A stretch of DNA of 64,000 nt from Amycolatopsis pretoriensis (GTDB lineage: Bacteria > Actinomycetota > Actinomycetes > Mycobacteriales > Pseudonocardiaceae), in contig NZ_FNUJ01000004.1 in the NCBI RefSeq assembly GCF_900107925.1, forward strand, positions 773,673 through 837,672, given 5' to 3'. Under the pieces are notes generated by a model, which worked only from the letters and a program-made list of their open reading frames with translations, searched no databases and was not told the DNA's origin. Numbering within the stretch: position 1 is the stretch's first letter; each line of letters begins with the position of its first letter. Positions 16,553-24,590 of this stretch are shown in pieces. The position numbers were made by a program, and so were the translations under genes.

Positions 16553-18027
16553 CAGGGCTCCCGGGTGTGCTCGGCGGCCAGTTTCGTGAGCTCGGCCAGT
16601 GCGTCGTGCAGGTGGCCGATCAGGTCCCAGACGTCCGGGATCAGCTCACGGCAGGCGACGAGCCCGAAGTCCAGCTTGCCGTCGTAGGACATCACGGTGA
16701 TGTTCAGCCCGCCACTCGCGTCGGTGATCGCGGACACCGGGTAGTTGCCGAGCAGCCGCGCGCCGGCGAGGTACAGCGGCCGCTGCGAGCCCGGCACGTT
16801 CGAGACGACGAGGTTGACGACCGGCGCGGTGGCGCCGAGGAACTTCATCGTGGCGCGGGCGGCGAGCCCGCCGAGCGCGGCCGGCAGCATCCCGCTGAAG
16901 TCGACCAGCCACGACGCCGGCAGCGGCTGGTACCGCTGCTTCGCGGCGACCATCGCGCTGGTGACCTCGGCCAGCCGCGCGGCGGGGTCGGCGAGGTGCG
17001 TCGGCAGCGGCGCGAGCATGACGGAGACCTGGTTGCCGGCGTCCTTCGCCTGCTCGGGCGTCCGTACGGACAGCGGGACGAGCGTGACGAGCGGCTGGTC
17101 GGGCAGGGCGTCGTGATCGGCCAGCCACCGGCGCATGACGCTCGCGCACAACGCGAGCACGACGTCGTTCACGGTGACACCGAAGGTGTTCTTGACGTGC
17201 TTGACCTCGTCGAGGGGCAGCGAGCCGTACGCGAACCGGCGGTGCGGGCTGATCGGCCCGTTGAACGGCGTGTCGGGCGCGACGAGCCGCGGCCGGGCGG
17301 CCTCGTGGCGCCCGGGCCCCTGGCGCGTGACGCGGTTGAGCACGCTGCCGGCCTTCGCCAGCAGCCCGACGCCGGGGTAGCGGCCGAGGCCGGGGACGTC
17401 GTCGAGGTGCTGCAGCAGTTTCGGTACCTGCAGCGCGGCTTTGACGGGGTGCAGCACGAGCTTCCGGGTCCCGTTGAGCGCGAGTGCGACGGGCGTGGGG
17501 ACGGGCTCCTTTTGTGGGGTCTTGGGTGGTTTTCGCGGTGCCGGTTCGGCGGTGGTGTCCATGAGGACGCCGATGAGCTCGGCCCCGGAGACGCCGTCGA
17601 TGGCGCTGTGGTGGACCTTCGTGTAGACGGCCTTGGTGCCGTCGTGCAGGCCGTGCATGAGGTAGGCCTCCCAGAGCGGCCGCCGCCGGTCGAGCGGCCG
17701 CGCGGTGAGGCGCGCGATCTGTTCCCCGAGCTGTTTCGGATCGCCGGGAGCGGGCAGCGCGATCTCGCGGACGTGGTATTCGAGGTCGAACTCGGGATCG
17801 TCGATCCAGTAGGGGTGGTCGAGCCCGAGCGGCACGGGCAGCAACCGCCAGCGCAGCGGTCTCGCGAGGTGCAGCCGCGACCCGATGTGCTCGCGCAGGC
17901 CGTCGAGGGTGAGGGTCCGGTCCGGCGCGGTCAGGGGGTCGAGGATCGAGAGGCCCCCGACGTGCCCGGTGGTGGTGGTCGACTCGGCGTTGAGGAACTG
18001 CACGTCCAGGGCGGTGAGCTGGCGCAT
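16552..18027 (-). CDS. Wax ester synthase / diacylglycerol acyltransferase (WS/DGAT)
   Basis: This 491-residue enzyme is of the bacterial WS/DGAT family, which esterifies acyl-CoA to fatty alcohols or diacylglycerol for storage lipid. The catalytic HHxxxDG motif is complete (His139, His140, Asp144 and Gly145 in KVHHSAIDGVSG). The second family block LGNYPVSAITDASGGLNITVMSYDG lies near the C-terminus. ATG 18027 has a strong GAGGAGG site just upstream. The stop overlaps the start of the alpha/beta hydrolase gene, so the two form an operon. Confidence 0.93.
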   Translation of the reverse strand: MRQLTALDVQFLNAESTTTTGHVGGLSILDPLTAPDRTLTLDGLREHIGSRLHLARPLRWRLLPVPLGLDHPYWIDDPEFDLEYHVREIALPAPGDPKQLGEQIARLTARPLDRRRPLWEAYLMHGLHDGTKAVYTKVHHSAIDGVSGAELIGVLMDTTAEPAPRKPPKTPQKEPVPTPVALALNGTRKLVLHPVKAALQVPKLLQHLDDVPGLGRYPGVGLLAKAGSVLNRVTRQGPGRHEAARPRLVAPDTPFNGPISPHRRFAYGSLPLDEVKHVKNTFGVTVNDVVLALCASVMRRWLADHDALPDQPLVTLVPLSVRTPEQAKDAGNQVSVMLAPLPTHLADPAARLAEVTSAMVAAKQRYQPLPASWLVDFSGMLPAALGGLAARATMKFLGATAPVVNLVVSNVPGSQRPLYLAGARLLGNYPVSAITDASGGLNITVMSYDGKLDFGLVACRELIPDVWDLIGHLHDALAELTKLAAEHTREP

Positions 18028-18367
18028 CAGGCCTCCTCGGGCTCGACAGGCCAGTCTGCCCCGCGGGATCGGCGCGGTAAATCCGCTGGCCGGAGTACGC
18101 GAGCGGCACACGTGATCAACCGAAGCGAGCCGCGTCCGGTCGGAAATCTTCACGACGGCGTGCGAATCCGTCGTGACAAATCCTGGTCAATTCACACTGG
18201 TCTTCTTCGCTTCGTTTCGGATCCGTGCAAAGCGGCGTAACACGGAAGGTGGACGCGGAAGCCCGGCACTTCGCCGTGTCTCCGGAGGGGATCCTTGACA
18301 ATTCCAGAACACGGTTCGAGGGGCCGAAGACGCGCTGCCGACCCCTCGTGAGAACCGCGGACCAGGC
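18028..18367. other. Gene-free stretch upstream of the WS/DGAT gene
   Basis: These 340 bases hold the 9-bp inverted repeat at 18150-18176 and a TTGACA at about 18294 with no matching -10 at normal spacing. No coding frame with typical third-position GC bias or a ribosome site was found. Confidence 0.5.
18150..18176 (-). terminator. Inverted repeat in the gap downstream of the RHH gene
   Basis: TCACGACGG (18150-18158) and CCGTCGTGA (18168-18176) form a perfect 9-bp stem with a 9-base loop. It lies about 190 bases past the RHH gene and upstream of the WS/DGAT gene, so it could end RHH transcription or serve as an operator. There is no T-tract. Confidence 0.35.
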
Positions 18368-18652
18368 TCAAAGAATGAGAATCTGCTTCGTTTCGGTCTC
18401 GGTTCGGACCAGCAGTTCGGCGTGGTCCTCCTTGACGGCGCGGTACATGACGTCACCGATGCCGGTCAGGCGGCGGACCGCTTCGGTCAGCGAGACGTTC
18501 TCCCGCTCGCACACGTTCTCGAGCGCGGCGAGGGTATCGGCGTTGACGGCGACGTTGATGCGCTTCGGGGCGGGCTTCGGTTTCGGACTCGCCGCGGGCC
18601 CCGGTTGGATATCGGTGCGGTCGGTCGTCGACGTGGCGGTAGGCCTGCTCAT
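18368..18652 (-). CDS. Small ribbon-helix-helix-like protein
   Basis: This 94-residue protein has a disordered Pro/Thr-rich N-terminus (about 1-28) and a compact domain KRINVAVNADTLAALENVC with SLTEAVRRLTGIGDVMYRA. The basic strand followed by two helices looks like a CopG/ribbon-helix-helix DNA-binding fold. The last residues (ETETKQILIL) form a possible beta strand. It is alone on the minus strand, and 457 bases without genes separate it from two divergent small genes. A regulatory role is inferred from fold only. Confidence 0.65.
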   Translation of the reverse strand: MSRPTATSTTDRTDIQPGPAASPKPKPAPKRINVAVNADTLAALENVCERENVSLTEAVRRLTGIGDVMYRAVKEDHAELLVRTETETKQILIL

Positions 18653-19109
18653 GGTCGTGTCCCTTCCTCTGGTGGTCCCCGGGCTCGCGACGCCTCCCCG
18701 AGCGCGCCGCCGGCAGGCGAGGTCCGGTGCCCGGCTCCCCGCTCAGTACCACTATGTGCCCGGCCCCTGGCCAGACGCCACCTCTGGACTGCTTTCAACG
18801 TGGTGAAAGCGAGCGACAAGCGCGCATCTGCTGCTCCCGTCTTCGTCCCGGCGGTAGCGCTGCCCTGGTCCGAGCCCGTGGGCTTCGCTAGCCACTAAAC
18901 CACTCGCTCAGGCAGATCACCACCGCCAAGCGGCGGGTTTCACACTTCTTAACCACGCTGAGACTCTTTGATACCCACAGTACACACACGCTAGACACAG
19001 CATCAACACACGTACAGCACACATCAAGGTACCTTGGGGATAGCAGTGACCGCGCACGGCACTTGTCCCCGTCGGGTGCCATCCGTCGATGGACCGGGAA
19101 AGGACAGCC
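18653..19109. other. Gene-free, AT-richer divergent region
   Basis: These 457 bases separate the RHH gene from two plus-strand small genes. Positions 18890-19040 are unusually AT- and CA-rich for this genome, with repeated ACAC runs and the palindrome AAGGTACCTT near 19026-19035. The composition suggests a complex regulatory region or laterally acquired DNA. No coding frame was convincing. Confidence 0.5.
18968..18997 (+). promoter_or_regulatory. Candidate sigma-70 promoter for the 19110 gene pair
   Basis: TTGATA (18968-18973) and TAGACA (18992-18997) are separated by 18 bp in the AT-rich part of the gap. Transcription would start about 105 bases before the first gene, leaving a leader that contains the AAGGTACCTT palindrome. 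Confidence 0.35.
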
Positions 19110-19343
19110 ATGACCAAACCACCCGAGCACAGGACACCGCCGCCACGCCCCGACGCCACCGCGACGCACGCCGAAGAAGCGGAGAACGACCAGCGTTGGT
19201 GGGAAGACTCCCGGGTGCTCGCGTGGCTTGAAGGCTCGACGCTGGAGGGGTTCGAACACGAGGCCAGGACCACCCCCTTCCTCCGAAGCCGCTGCCGGAC
19301 CGACGTCCCGCCGCGCCCGGAAAAGGCCGGGGACGATGACTGA
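19110..19343 (+). CDS. Small acidic protein of unknown function
   Basis: This 77-residue hydrophilic protein begins MTKPPEHRTPPPRPDATATH. A short ordered core (DQRWWEDSRVLAWLEGSTLEG) lies between low-complexity ends. GGAAAGGA precedes ATG 19110 at good spacing. It overlaps the next gene by 8 bases and is therefore coupled to a two-helix membrane protein. I do not recognise it; the WW and acidic surface suggest a protein partner. Confidence 0.55.
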   Translation: MTKPPEHRTPPPRPDATATHAEEAENDQRWWEDSRVLAWLEGSTLEGFEHEARTTPFLRSRCRTDVPPRPEKAGDDD

Positions 19344-19869
19344 CGACGAGGCCCCGCCACCGGCAGCCGAAGGTGAGGAGCCGGTCGTTGCCGCCGTCGA
19401 CTCCGAGGCCGGCGACGGGGAGACGGTGATAGAGGACGCGGAGCCGGTCGAGCTCGGCCTCGGCGATCCGCCGCCGCAGACGAGCGAGGTCGTGCGCGTG
19501 CTGGTGCCGGAGCCCCCGGCGGTGCCGGTCACGCTGGCACTGCCGCCGACCCTGGGCCGGGCCGACGAGGTCAAGCAGCTGGAGCGGGAGCACGACCAGG
19601 TCATGCTCACGCGCGAATACAATCACGAGACCCAGCTGCAGAAGGAGGAGCTGCGGCATCGCTCGCAGATGCAACGGCTCGTACTCGGCTCGATCATGGT
19701 CGTGCTGCTCCTGGTCTTCGGGCTGGTGCTGGCGGCGGTCTGGAACCACGGCATCACTCCCGAGTTCGGCCTGGAGCTCAGCCGGCTGATCGTGCCGTCC
19801 CTCGTCGGGTCCGCCGCGACCATCGTGGGCGCGATGTTCATCAGCGGCGGCAGCGGGATCAAGAAGTGA
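19336..19869 (+). CDS. Two-helix membrane protein with a coiled coil, unknown function
   Basis: This 177-residue protein has an acidic disordered N-terminus (about 1-75), a charged coiled coil (about 78-115; EREHDQVMLTREYNHETQLQ) and two membrane helices (about 118-140 and 152-172), ending GSGIKK. The layout resembles small membrane effectors or scaffolds rather than a transporter. ATG 19336 overlaps the 77-residue gene by 8 bases. Its end overlaps the convergent ABC exporter by 11 bases. The family is not recognised. Confidence 0.6.
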   Translation: MTDDEAPPPAAEGEEPVVAAVDSEAGDGETVIEDAEPVELGLGDPPPQTSEVVRVLVPEPPAVPVTLALPPTLGRADEVKQLEREHDQVMLTREYNHETQLQKEELRHRSQMQRLVLGSIMVVLLLVFGLVLAAVWNHGITPEFGLELSRLIVPSLVGSAATIVGAMFISGGSGIKK

Positions 19870-21820
19870 TGGTGCGCGGCTCCGGGACCTCCGGGCCCGC
19901 GCGGTAGGCGCGCGCCTGGATTTCGTACAGCTCGTGGTACACCCCGGCCGCCCTGGTCAGCTCCTCGTGGGTTCCCTGCTCGATCAGTCTTCCCTTCTCC
20001 AGCACCAGGATCCGGTCCGCCGAGCGGATGTTCGCCAGCCGGTGGGTGACCAGGATCGTCGTGCGCCGGCCGTCGTGGGACGCGCTTGCGTGTTGCAGCC
20101 CGGCGAACACCCGGGCCTCCGCGCGGGCGTCGAGCGCCGCCGTCGGTTCGTCGGCCACCAGGACCGAGGCGTCGCGGTAGATGCCGCGGGCGATGCCCAT
20201 GCGCTGCCACTGGCCGCCCGACAGGTCCTGGCCCTCGTCGAACTTCTTGGACAGCACCGTGTTCTCCTTGGCGGGCAACGACTCGATCACCTCGTCCGCG
20301 CCCGAGTAGTCCACCGCTTCGCGCCACGCCCGGCCGTCCGGGTCCGCGCGGCCGAGGCGGCCCACCGTGACGTTGTTCGCCGCTGTCATCGGCCACTCCG
20401 CCGGTTCCTGCGCGATCACCGCGATGTTCGCGTGCACCGACGCCGGGTCCGCGTGCGCGAGGTCGACGTCGTCCCAGCGGACCACGCCTTCGTCCGGTGG
20501 GTACAGCCCGGTCAGCAGCTTGCCCAGCGTCGTCTTGCCCGACCCGTTCTCCCCGACGAGCGCGACCACCTCGCCGCGCCGGATCGTCAGCGAGATGTCC
20601 CGCAGCGCCGGCCGCTGCTGGCCCGGGTAGGTGAACGAGACGCCCTCCAGCCGGATCTCGCCCGGGTCGGCCGGCGCGGTCAGCGCCGTCGGCGGTGGTT
20701 GCCGACGCACCGATTCCACCAGCAGCTGGTTGTAGAACCCGATGTAGAACGAGTCCTCGTACAGCGAATTGACCGCGCGCATGGTGTTCGACAGCGCCGT
20801 CGACGCCGTGCGCATCGCCAGCACCGCCGTGCCGGCCAGCGCCAGTTCCATCCCGCCGGAGTAGAGGAGCCAGCCGAGCACCAGGTACGCGACGGCGGTG
20901 CCGAACCCGGCCGCCGCCCGGCCGGTCGTGCGCACCAGGTTGCTGCGGTGCGCCAGCTGGACCTCTTCCTGCATCAGGCTGCGCGAGATGCGCCGGTATT
21001 CGCCGAGCAACGGTTCCTGCAACGTCAGCGCGTGCCGTTCGAGGGCCATCGACCGCCAGGTCGCGACCTCTTCGACCACCGACTTGCGGATGTTGCGCCC
21101 GACCGTGTCGATGAAGTGCCGGTAGTTCAGCTTCGCGATGCGCGCGGCGGCGAAACCGTCGGCCGCCGCGGCGAGCAGCAGGACCGGCGCCAGCCACGGG
21201 TTGAGGAGCCCCGCCGTCAGCATCGCAGCCGCGAGCGAGATGACCGACGACGTCAGGTCGGCCAGCCGGCGCAGGCTCGTTTCGATCGACCGGACGCCGA
21301 ACCGCGCGCCCTGCCGCGCCAGCTCGCGGAAGTCGGCGTCCTCGAACGCGATCAGCCCGACGCGCACGACCGCCGCCGTCACCGCGTCGTCCGCCGCCGC
21401 GGTGACGCGGGGCCGCAACGCGCCCTCGACGGCCGCGACGGCGGCGTCGAGCAACGCGCGCGCCGCGTACGAGCCGGTGACGACCGCGATCGCGGGCAGC
21501 GACTGCAGCACCCGATCCGGTGTCGGGCCCTGTTCGAGCAGCGCGGTGAAGACGTTCGCGGTGGCGAGCAGCCCGAACGCCGTGACGCAGCCCGAGATGA
21601 CGTGCACGAAGCCGGCCAGCAGCGTCAGCCGTGGCGACGTGCGCCAGGCCAGCCGCAGCACGACGGCGATCGCGGTCGGCAACGCGCGCACGGCCTGGCC
21701 GAAGCCGGCCGCGGCCACGCGTTCGTCGACGCGTGCCCATTCGGGCATCTTCACGTTCTCGACCCCGATCAGCGGGGCCGCGTCGGTGGCGTCCTGGGGT
21801 GTTCCGGCGGGTCTGCGCAC
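19859..21820 (-). CDS. ABC exporter (fused membrane and ATPase domains)
   Basis: This half-transporter of about 653 residues has six membrane helices (about residues 50-330) fused to an ATPase. Walker A is GENGSGKTT, the signature is LSGGQWQRMGIARG, Walker B is SVLVADEP and the H-loop is VTHR. The Q-loop is AVIAQEP. It would act as a dimer; substrate is unknown, although this subtype is often found with peptide or natural-product genes. The start is unclear: GTG 21820 (VRRPAGTPQD) is used, and ATG 21748 (MPEWARV) is a shorter choice. No partner half-transporter is present. Confidence 0.85.
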   Translation of the reverse strand: MRRPAGTPQDATDAAPLIGVENVKMPEWARVDERVAAAGFGQAVRALPTAIAVVLRLAWRTSPRLTLLAGFVHVISGCVTAFGLLATANVFTALLEQGPTPDRVLQSLPAIAVVTGSYAARALLDAAVAAVEGALRPRVTAAADDAVTAAVVRVGLIAFEDADFRELARQGARFGVRSIETSLRRLADLTSSVISLAAAMLTAGLLNPWLAPVLLLAAAADGFAAARIAKLNYRHFIDTVGRNIRKSVVEEVATWRSMALERHALTLQEPLLGEYRRISRSLMQEEVQLAHRSNLVRTTGRAAAGFGTAVAYLVLGWLLYSGGMELALAGTAVLAMRTASTALSNTMRAVNSLYEDSFYIGFYNQLLVESVRRQPPPTALTAPADPGEIRLEGVSFTYPGQQRPALRDISLTIRRGEVVALVGENGSGKTTLGKLLTGLYPPDEGVVRWDDVDLAHADPASVHANIAVIAQEPAEWPMTAANNVTVGRLGRADPDGRAWREAVDYSGADEVIESLPAKENTVLSKKFDEGQDLSGGQWQRMGIARGIYRDASVLVADEPTAALDARAEARVFAGLQHASASHDGRRTTILVTHRLANIRSADRILVLEKGRLIEQGTHEELTRAAGVYHELYEIQARAYRAGPEVPEPRTITS

Positions 21821-21905
21821 GCATCCATCTCTACTCCGGGGGTCCGACAATTTCGGAGCGCCGCTAGGCCGTTCGGGTGAAAGTAATCGATTTCTCTGGG
21901 CCTTC

Positions 21906-21928
21906 GCGAGTGTCGGGGACACACTCGC
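21906..21928. other. Perfect 8-bp hairpin upstream of the ABC exporter
   Basis: GCGAGTGT (21906-21913) and ACACTCGC (21921-21928) flank a 7-base loop, about 90 bases before the exporter start. It could be an operator or a leader hairpin. The nearby 21950-21990 stretch is AT-rich. Confidence 0.3.
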
Positions 21929-22037
21929 TGCAGAACCTCGAATCGAGCAACACCGAATAACTAATAATTGTTGTGAAATTGACCCGTCGCTGGGCCGCCC
22001 GGGTCGGCAGGTCCGCGGATGTGGTGGCAGAGACCGG

Positions 22038-22083
22038 AAACAGGTGACGTCCTCGTGCCAGGGGGGAGGGGCGTCGCCTGTTT
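22038..22083 (-). terminator. Terminator hairpin after the DUF1579-like gene
   Basis: AAACAGGTGACG (22038-22049) and CGTCGCCTGTTT (22072-22083) pair over 12 bp with one G-U pair. The hairpin begins 5 bases past the stop of the minus-strand gene, and its minus-strand 3' arm runs into a short T run. Confidence 0.55.
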
Positions 22084-22087
22084 CCTC

Positions 22088-22567
22088 CTACCTGTTTTCG
22101 CGGGTGTACCGCGCCCGCAGAAATGCGCTGAATTCGCCGTCTTCGCCCAGTCTGATGTCGATTTCGTGGGTCAGGGTGGCGCCGTCCGGGGTGAGCCGGT
22201 GCCGGGCCACCCCGCGAGCGGTCTGCTTCTCGAGGACGAGCGTCGCGCCGGACCAGTCTCCGCGAGCCGGCGACTCGGGCGGGTAGCCGTAGCTGTCGAA
22301 GCCGTACCAGAGCGTCTCGCCGGTGTGCGGGTCCACGGTGAAGATGTTGTGCCCCAGGAACTCCGTGCCGTCGTCGCGCAGCTGGCGGTAGTCCTGGACC
22401 AGTGCGAACCCGTTGAGCTCCGAGCGGTACCGGCACTCGGCGCGCGCGGTCGAAGCCGGCGCCCACGGTGAAGCGGCGAGCTCCTCGGTGCCGGTCCAGT
22501 CGCCGGCGAAGGCCTTCAACGCGTCGTGCGCGGGGCCGAGGGTGGGCATGTCCATGGTCGTCTCCAT
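22088..22567 (-). CDS. DUF1579-like protein
   Basis: This protein of about 159 residues resembles DUF1579/lipocalin-like domains. FAGDWTGTEELAASPW starts the first strand, and GFALVQDYRQLRDDGTEFLGHNIFTVDP, WYGFDSYG and DIRLGEDGEFSAFLRARY follow. The function of the family is unknown; a ligand-binding beta barrel is likely. ATG 22567 and ATG 22555 are both possible. A perfect 18-bp palindrome lies 2 bases upstream of the longer start, shared with a divergent MarR gene, so this gene is probably the regulated target. Confidence 0.7.
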   Translation of the reverse strand: METTMDMPTLGPAHDALKAFAGDWTGTEELAASPWAPASTARAECRYRSELNGFALVQDYRQLRDDGTEFLGHNIFTVDPHTGETLWYGFDSYGYPPESPARGDWSGATLVLEKQTARGVARHRLTPDGATLTHEIDIRLGEDGEFSAFLRARYTRENR

Positions 22568-22568
22568 T

Positions 22569-22586
22569 TCGACAGGTACCTGTCGA
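22569..22586. promoter_or_regulatory. Perfect 18-bp palindrome, likely MarR operator
   Basis: TCGACAGGTACCTGTCGA is an uninterrupted perfect palindrome between the divergent DUF1579-like and MarR genes. MarR dimers bind palindromes of this size. The centre is about 28 bases from the MarR start and 10 bases from the target start. Confidence 0.6.
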
Positions 22587-22604
22587 TGTGCGAGACTAGC
22601 ACGC

Positions 22605-23051
22605 ATGCGGTCCCATCGAGCCGAGACGTTCACCCGGGTGATCGACGCGGTCTTCGCGTGCAACGGCGGCTTCCTGACCGCGGGCGACGCGCTGACCGAG
22701 CCGGTCGGGCTGACGGCCGCGCAGTGGCAGGTCCTCGGCTTCCTCGAGGACGGCCCGGCGACCGCGGCCGAGGTGGCGCGACGCCGCGGGCTGCGGCGCC
22801 AGAGTGTCCAGGAGACGGTGAACCGCTTGCTGCGCAACGGAATGCTCGACCGCCTGCCGAACCCGGCCGACGCGCGGGCGCCGCTGCTGTCGTTGACGCG
22901 GCGGGCGAAGGCGGCGATGCGCGAACTGGGGGTGGCGCAGGTCGCGTGGGCGGAGGACGTGGCGGGCGCGGTGTCCCAGGAGGACCTGGAAACGACGCTG
23001 CGGACGTTGCGCCGGCTGCGTGAGGTCGTCGCGCAGCCGCGGTTGCACTGA
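22605..23051 (+). CDS. MarR-family transcriptional regulator
   Basis: This 148-residue winged-helix regulator has the recognition region TAAEVARRRGLRRQSVQETVNRL and the wing NGMLDRLPNPADARAPLLSLTRRA. The FACNGGFLTAGDAL N-terminal helix forms the dimer. ATG 22605 follows ACTAGCAC closely, so the transcript may be leaderless. It probably represses itself and the divergent DUF1579-like gene through the palindrome at 22569. It converges with the HxlR gene 3 bases past its stop. Confidence 0.85.
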   Translation: MRSHRAETFTRVIDAVFACNGGFLTAGDALTEPVGLTAAQWQVLGFLEDGPATAAEVARRRGLRRQSVQETVNRLLRNGMLDRLPNPADARAPLLSLTRRAKAAMRELGVAQVAWAEDVAGAVSQEDLETTLRTLRRLREVVAQPRLH

Positions 23052-23054
23052 GGG

Positions 23055-23510
23055 TTACGCGGCCACGCCGGGGCCGGGAAGCGCGTCGACGTCGCGTGCG
23101 TGCATCGGCTCGCCGCAGTGGGTGCAGCGGAGGTCGACGGTGGTGATTTCGCCGCACGCGTGGTGCCGGTAGAGCACGGGAGGGCCGGCCTCGCCCGCGA
23201 GCCACTTGTCGCCCCAGCGGGTCATGACCATCAGCATGTCGACGAGTTCGGTGCCCTTCTCGGTCAGGACGTACTCGTAGCGCGGCCGCCGGTCGTACGG
23301 CCGCCGCTCGACGATGCCCTGGTCGACGAGGTGATTCAGGCGTTCGGTGAGAACCTTGCGCGAGATGCCGAGGTCGGCCTGGATCTGCTCGAACCGGCTG
23401 GCCCCGACCCACACGTCCCGCAGGATCAGGGGTGACCAGGGCTCGCCGATGACGTCGAGCGTGCGTGCGATCGAGCACGCGGCCAGTTCGCTGAAGTGGG
23501 TGCGCTGCAT
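23055..23510 (-). CDS. HxlR-family regulator with a C-terminal Cys/His cluster
   Basis: This 151-residue protein has an HxlR winged helix (CSIARTLDVIGEPWSPLILRDVW; GISRKVLTERLNHLVDQGIVERRPY). A C-terminal extension reads HHACGEITTVDLRCTHCGEPM, with Cys and His spaced like a zinc ribbon. HxlR proteins often sense aldehydes or electrophiles through Cys. The gene diverges from a RibD-like reductase and a PPOX-type gene, with a 15-bp palindrome between them. Confidence 0.85.
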   Translation of the reverse strand: MQRTHFSELAACSIARTLDVIGEPWSPLILRDVWVGASRFEQIQADLGISRKVLTERLNHLVDQGIVERRPYDRRPRYEYVLTEKGTELVDMLMVMTRWGDKWLAGEAGPPVLYRHHACGEITTVDLRCTHCGEPMHARDVDALPGPGVAA

Positions 23511-23531
23511 GAGACCACTTTAGCATTCGGG

Positions 23532-23546
23532 GTTCCCTTAGGGAAC
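23532..23546. promoter_or_regulatory. Palindrome between HxlR and the reductase gene
   Basis: GTTCCCTTAGGGAAC is a 7-1-7 palindrome located 22 bases from the HxlR start and 52 bases before the plus-strand reductase. It is a likely HxlR operator for both directions. Confidence 0.5.
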
Positions 23547-23597
23547 TCGTCCTGCTACGGTTACGGAGTCTCCTCAAGGAACTCCGGAAGGATCGCG

Positions 23598-24185
23598 ATG
23601 AGCAAGGTCTTCAGTGCCCACGCAGTGTCGGTCGACGGGTACATCACCGGCCGCGGCGCCGGTCCGGGGCACGGTCTCGGCGACGGCGGGACGCTCTTCG
23701 ACTGGTACACCGACGGCGACACCCAGAGCCGCGTGTTCGACTTCTTCAAGCTCAGCGAACCGAGCGCCCGCGTCTTCGACGACCTCGCGGGGCGCGTCGG
23801 CGCGATCGTGGCCGGCCGGAACACCTATGAGGACTCGGACCACTTCGGCGGCGGCAGCCCGCACCCCGGCGCCCCGCTCTTCCTGCTCAGCCACCGCCCG
23901 GCGCCCGAGCTGACGCCGCGGCAGACCCTGGTGGGCGACATCGAGGAGGCCATCGAGGCCGCGCGCGAGGCGGCGGGCGGCAAGGATGTCGGCCTGATGG
24001 GCGGCGGCGTCCTGACGTCGGCGCTGGCGGCGGGCCTGGTCGACGAGGTCGTCCTCCACCAGGTCCCGGTCCTGCTCGGCGGCGGGCGCTCGTTCTTCCA
24101 GGAACTGCCCTCGCACGTGCGGCTGCGGCTGGTCGACGCCGTCGCCGCTCCCGGCGTCACCCACCTCCACTACTCGGTCGCCTGA
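23598..24185 (+). CDS. RibD/dihydrofolate-reductase-like protein
   Basis: This 195-residue protein is of the RibD C-terminal family. FSAHAVSVDGYITG opens the Rossmann-like fold, IVAGRNTYED supplies the cofactor turn, and GLMGGGVLTSALAAGLVDEVVLHQVPVLLGGGRSFF is the family's closing block. Such proteins are NADPH-dependent reductases of unassigned substrate. ATG 23598 has GGAAGGA upstream. The next gene follows 20 bases later. Control by the divergent HxlR regulator is inferred. Confidence 0.82.
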   Translation: MSKVFSAHAVSVDGYITGRGAGPGHGLGDGGTLFDWYTDGDTQSRVFDFFKLSEPSARVFDDLAGRVGAIVAGRNTYEDSDHFGGGSPHPGAPLFLLSHRPAPELTPRQTLVGDIEEAIEAAREAAGGKDVGLMGGGVLTSALAAGLVDEVVLHQVPVLLGGGRSFFQELPSHVRLRLVDAVAAPGVTHLHYSVA

Positions 24186-24205
24186 ACTCACCCAAGGAGA
24201 AAGCC

Positions 24206-24589
24206 ATGCTGAACGAAGACGTCCGCCGCATCCTCTCGACGAACGTGGTGGCCCACCTGGCCACGGTCCTGCCCGACGGCGCCCCGCACTCGATCCCGCT
24301 GTGGGTCGACCCGGAGGGCGACCACATCGCGATCATGACCGGCCCGGACTCCCGCAAGGCCCGCAACCTCCGCCGCGACCCGCGGGTGGCGCTGTCCCTG
24401 ACCCCGGCGGACAACCCGTTCGAGCCGGTGATCATCCGCGGCCGCGTGGTCGAGTGGATCGACGGCGACAGGGGCTGGGAGATCGTCGACCGCATCGCCA
24501 CGAAGTACATCGGACAGGGTTACCCGCGGGAGCAGGTGCGGGTGGTCGGGCTGATCGAGGTCGAGCGGCAGAGCATCGGGATGGGCTGA
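24206..24589 (+). CDS. PPOX-class F420-dependent protein
   Basis: This 127-residue split-barrel flavin/F420 protein begins MLNEDVRRILSTNVVAHLAT. DGAPHSIPLWVDPEGDHI, RKARNLRRDPRVALSLTP and PVIIRGRV are typical of the actinobacterial F420-binding reductases. AAGGAGA precedes the ATG. It is probably co-transcribed with the RibD-like gene. Electron transfer to a quinone or xenobiotic is inferred from family. Confidence 0.85.
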   Translation: MLNEDVRRILSTNVVAHLATVLPDGAPHSIPLWVDPEGDHIAIMTGPDSRKARNLRRDPRVALSLTPADNPFEPVIIRGRVVEWIDGDRGWEIVDRIATKYIGQGYPREQVRVVGLIEVERQSIGMG

Positions 24590-24590
24590 G

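Noticed and set aside
18294..18360. Promoter at TTGACA 18294
   Set aside because: No -10 hexamer at 16-18 bp spacing and no gene follows on that strand.
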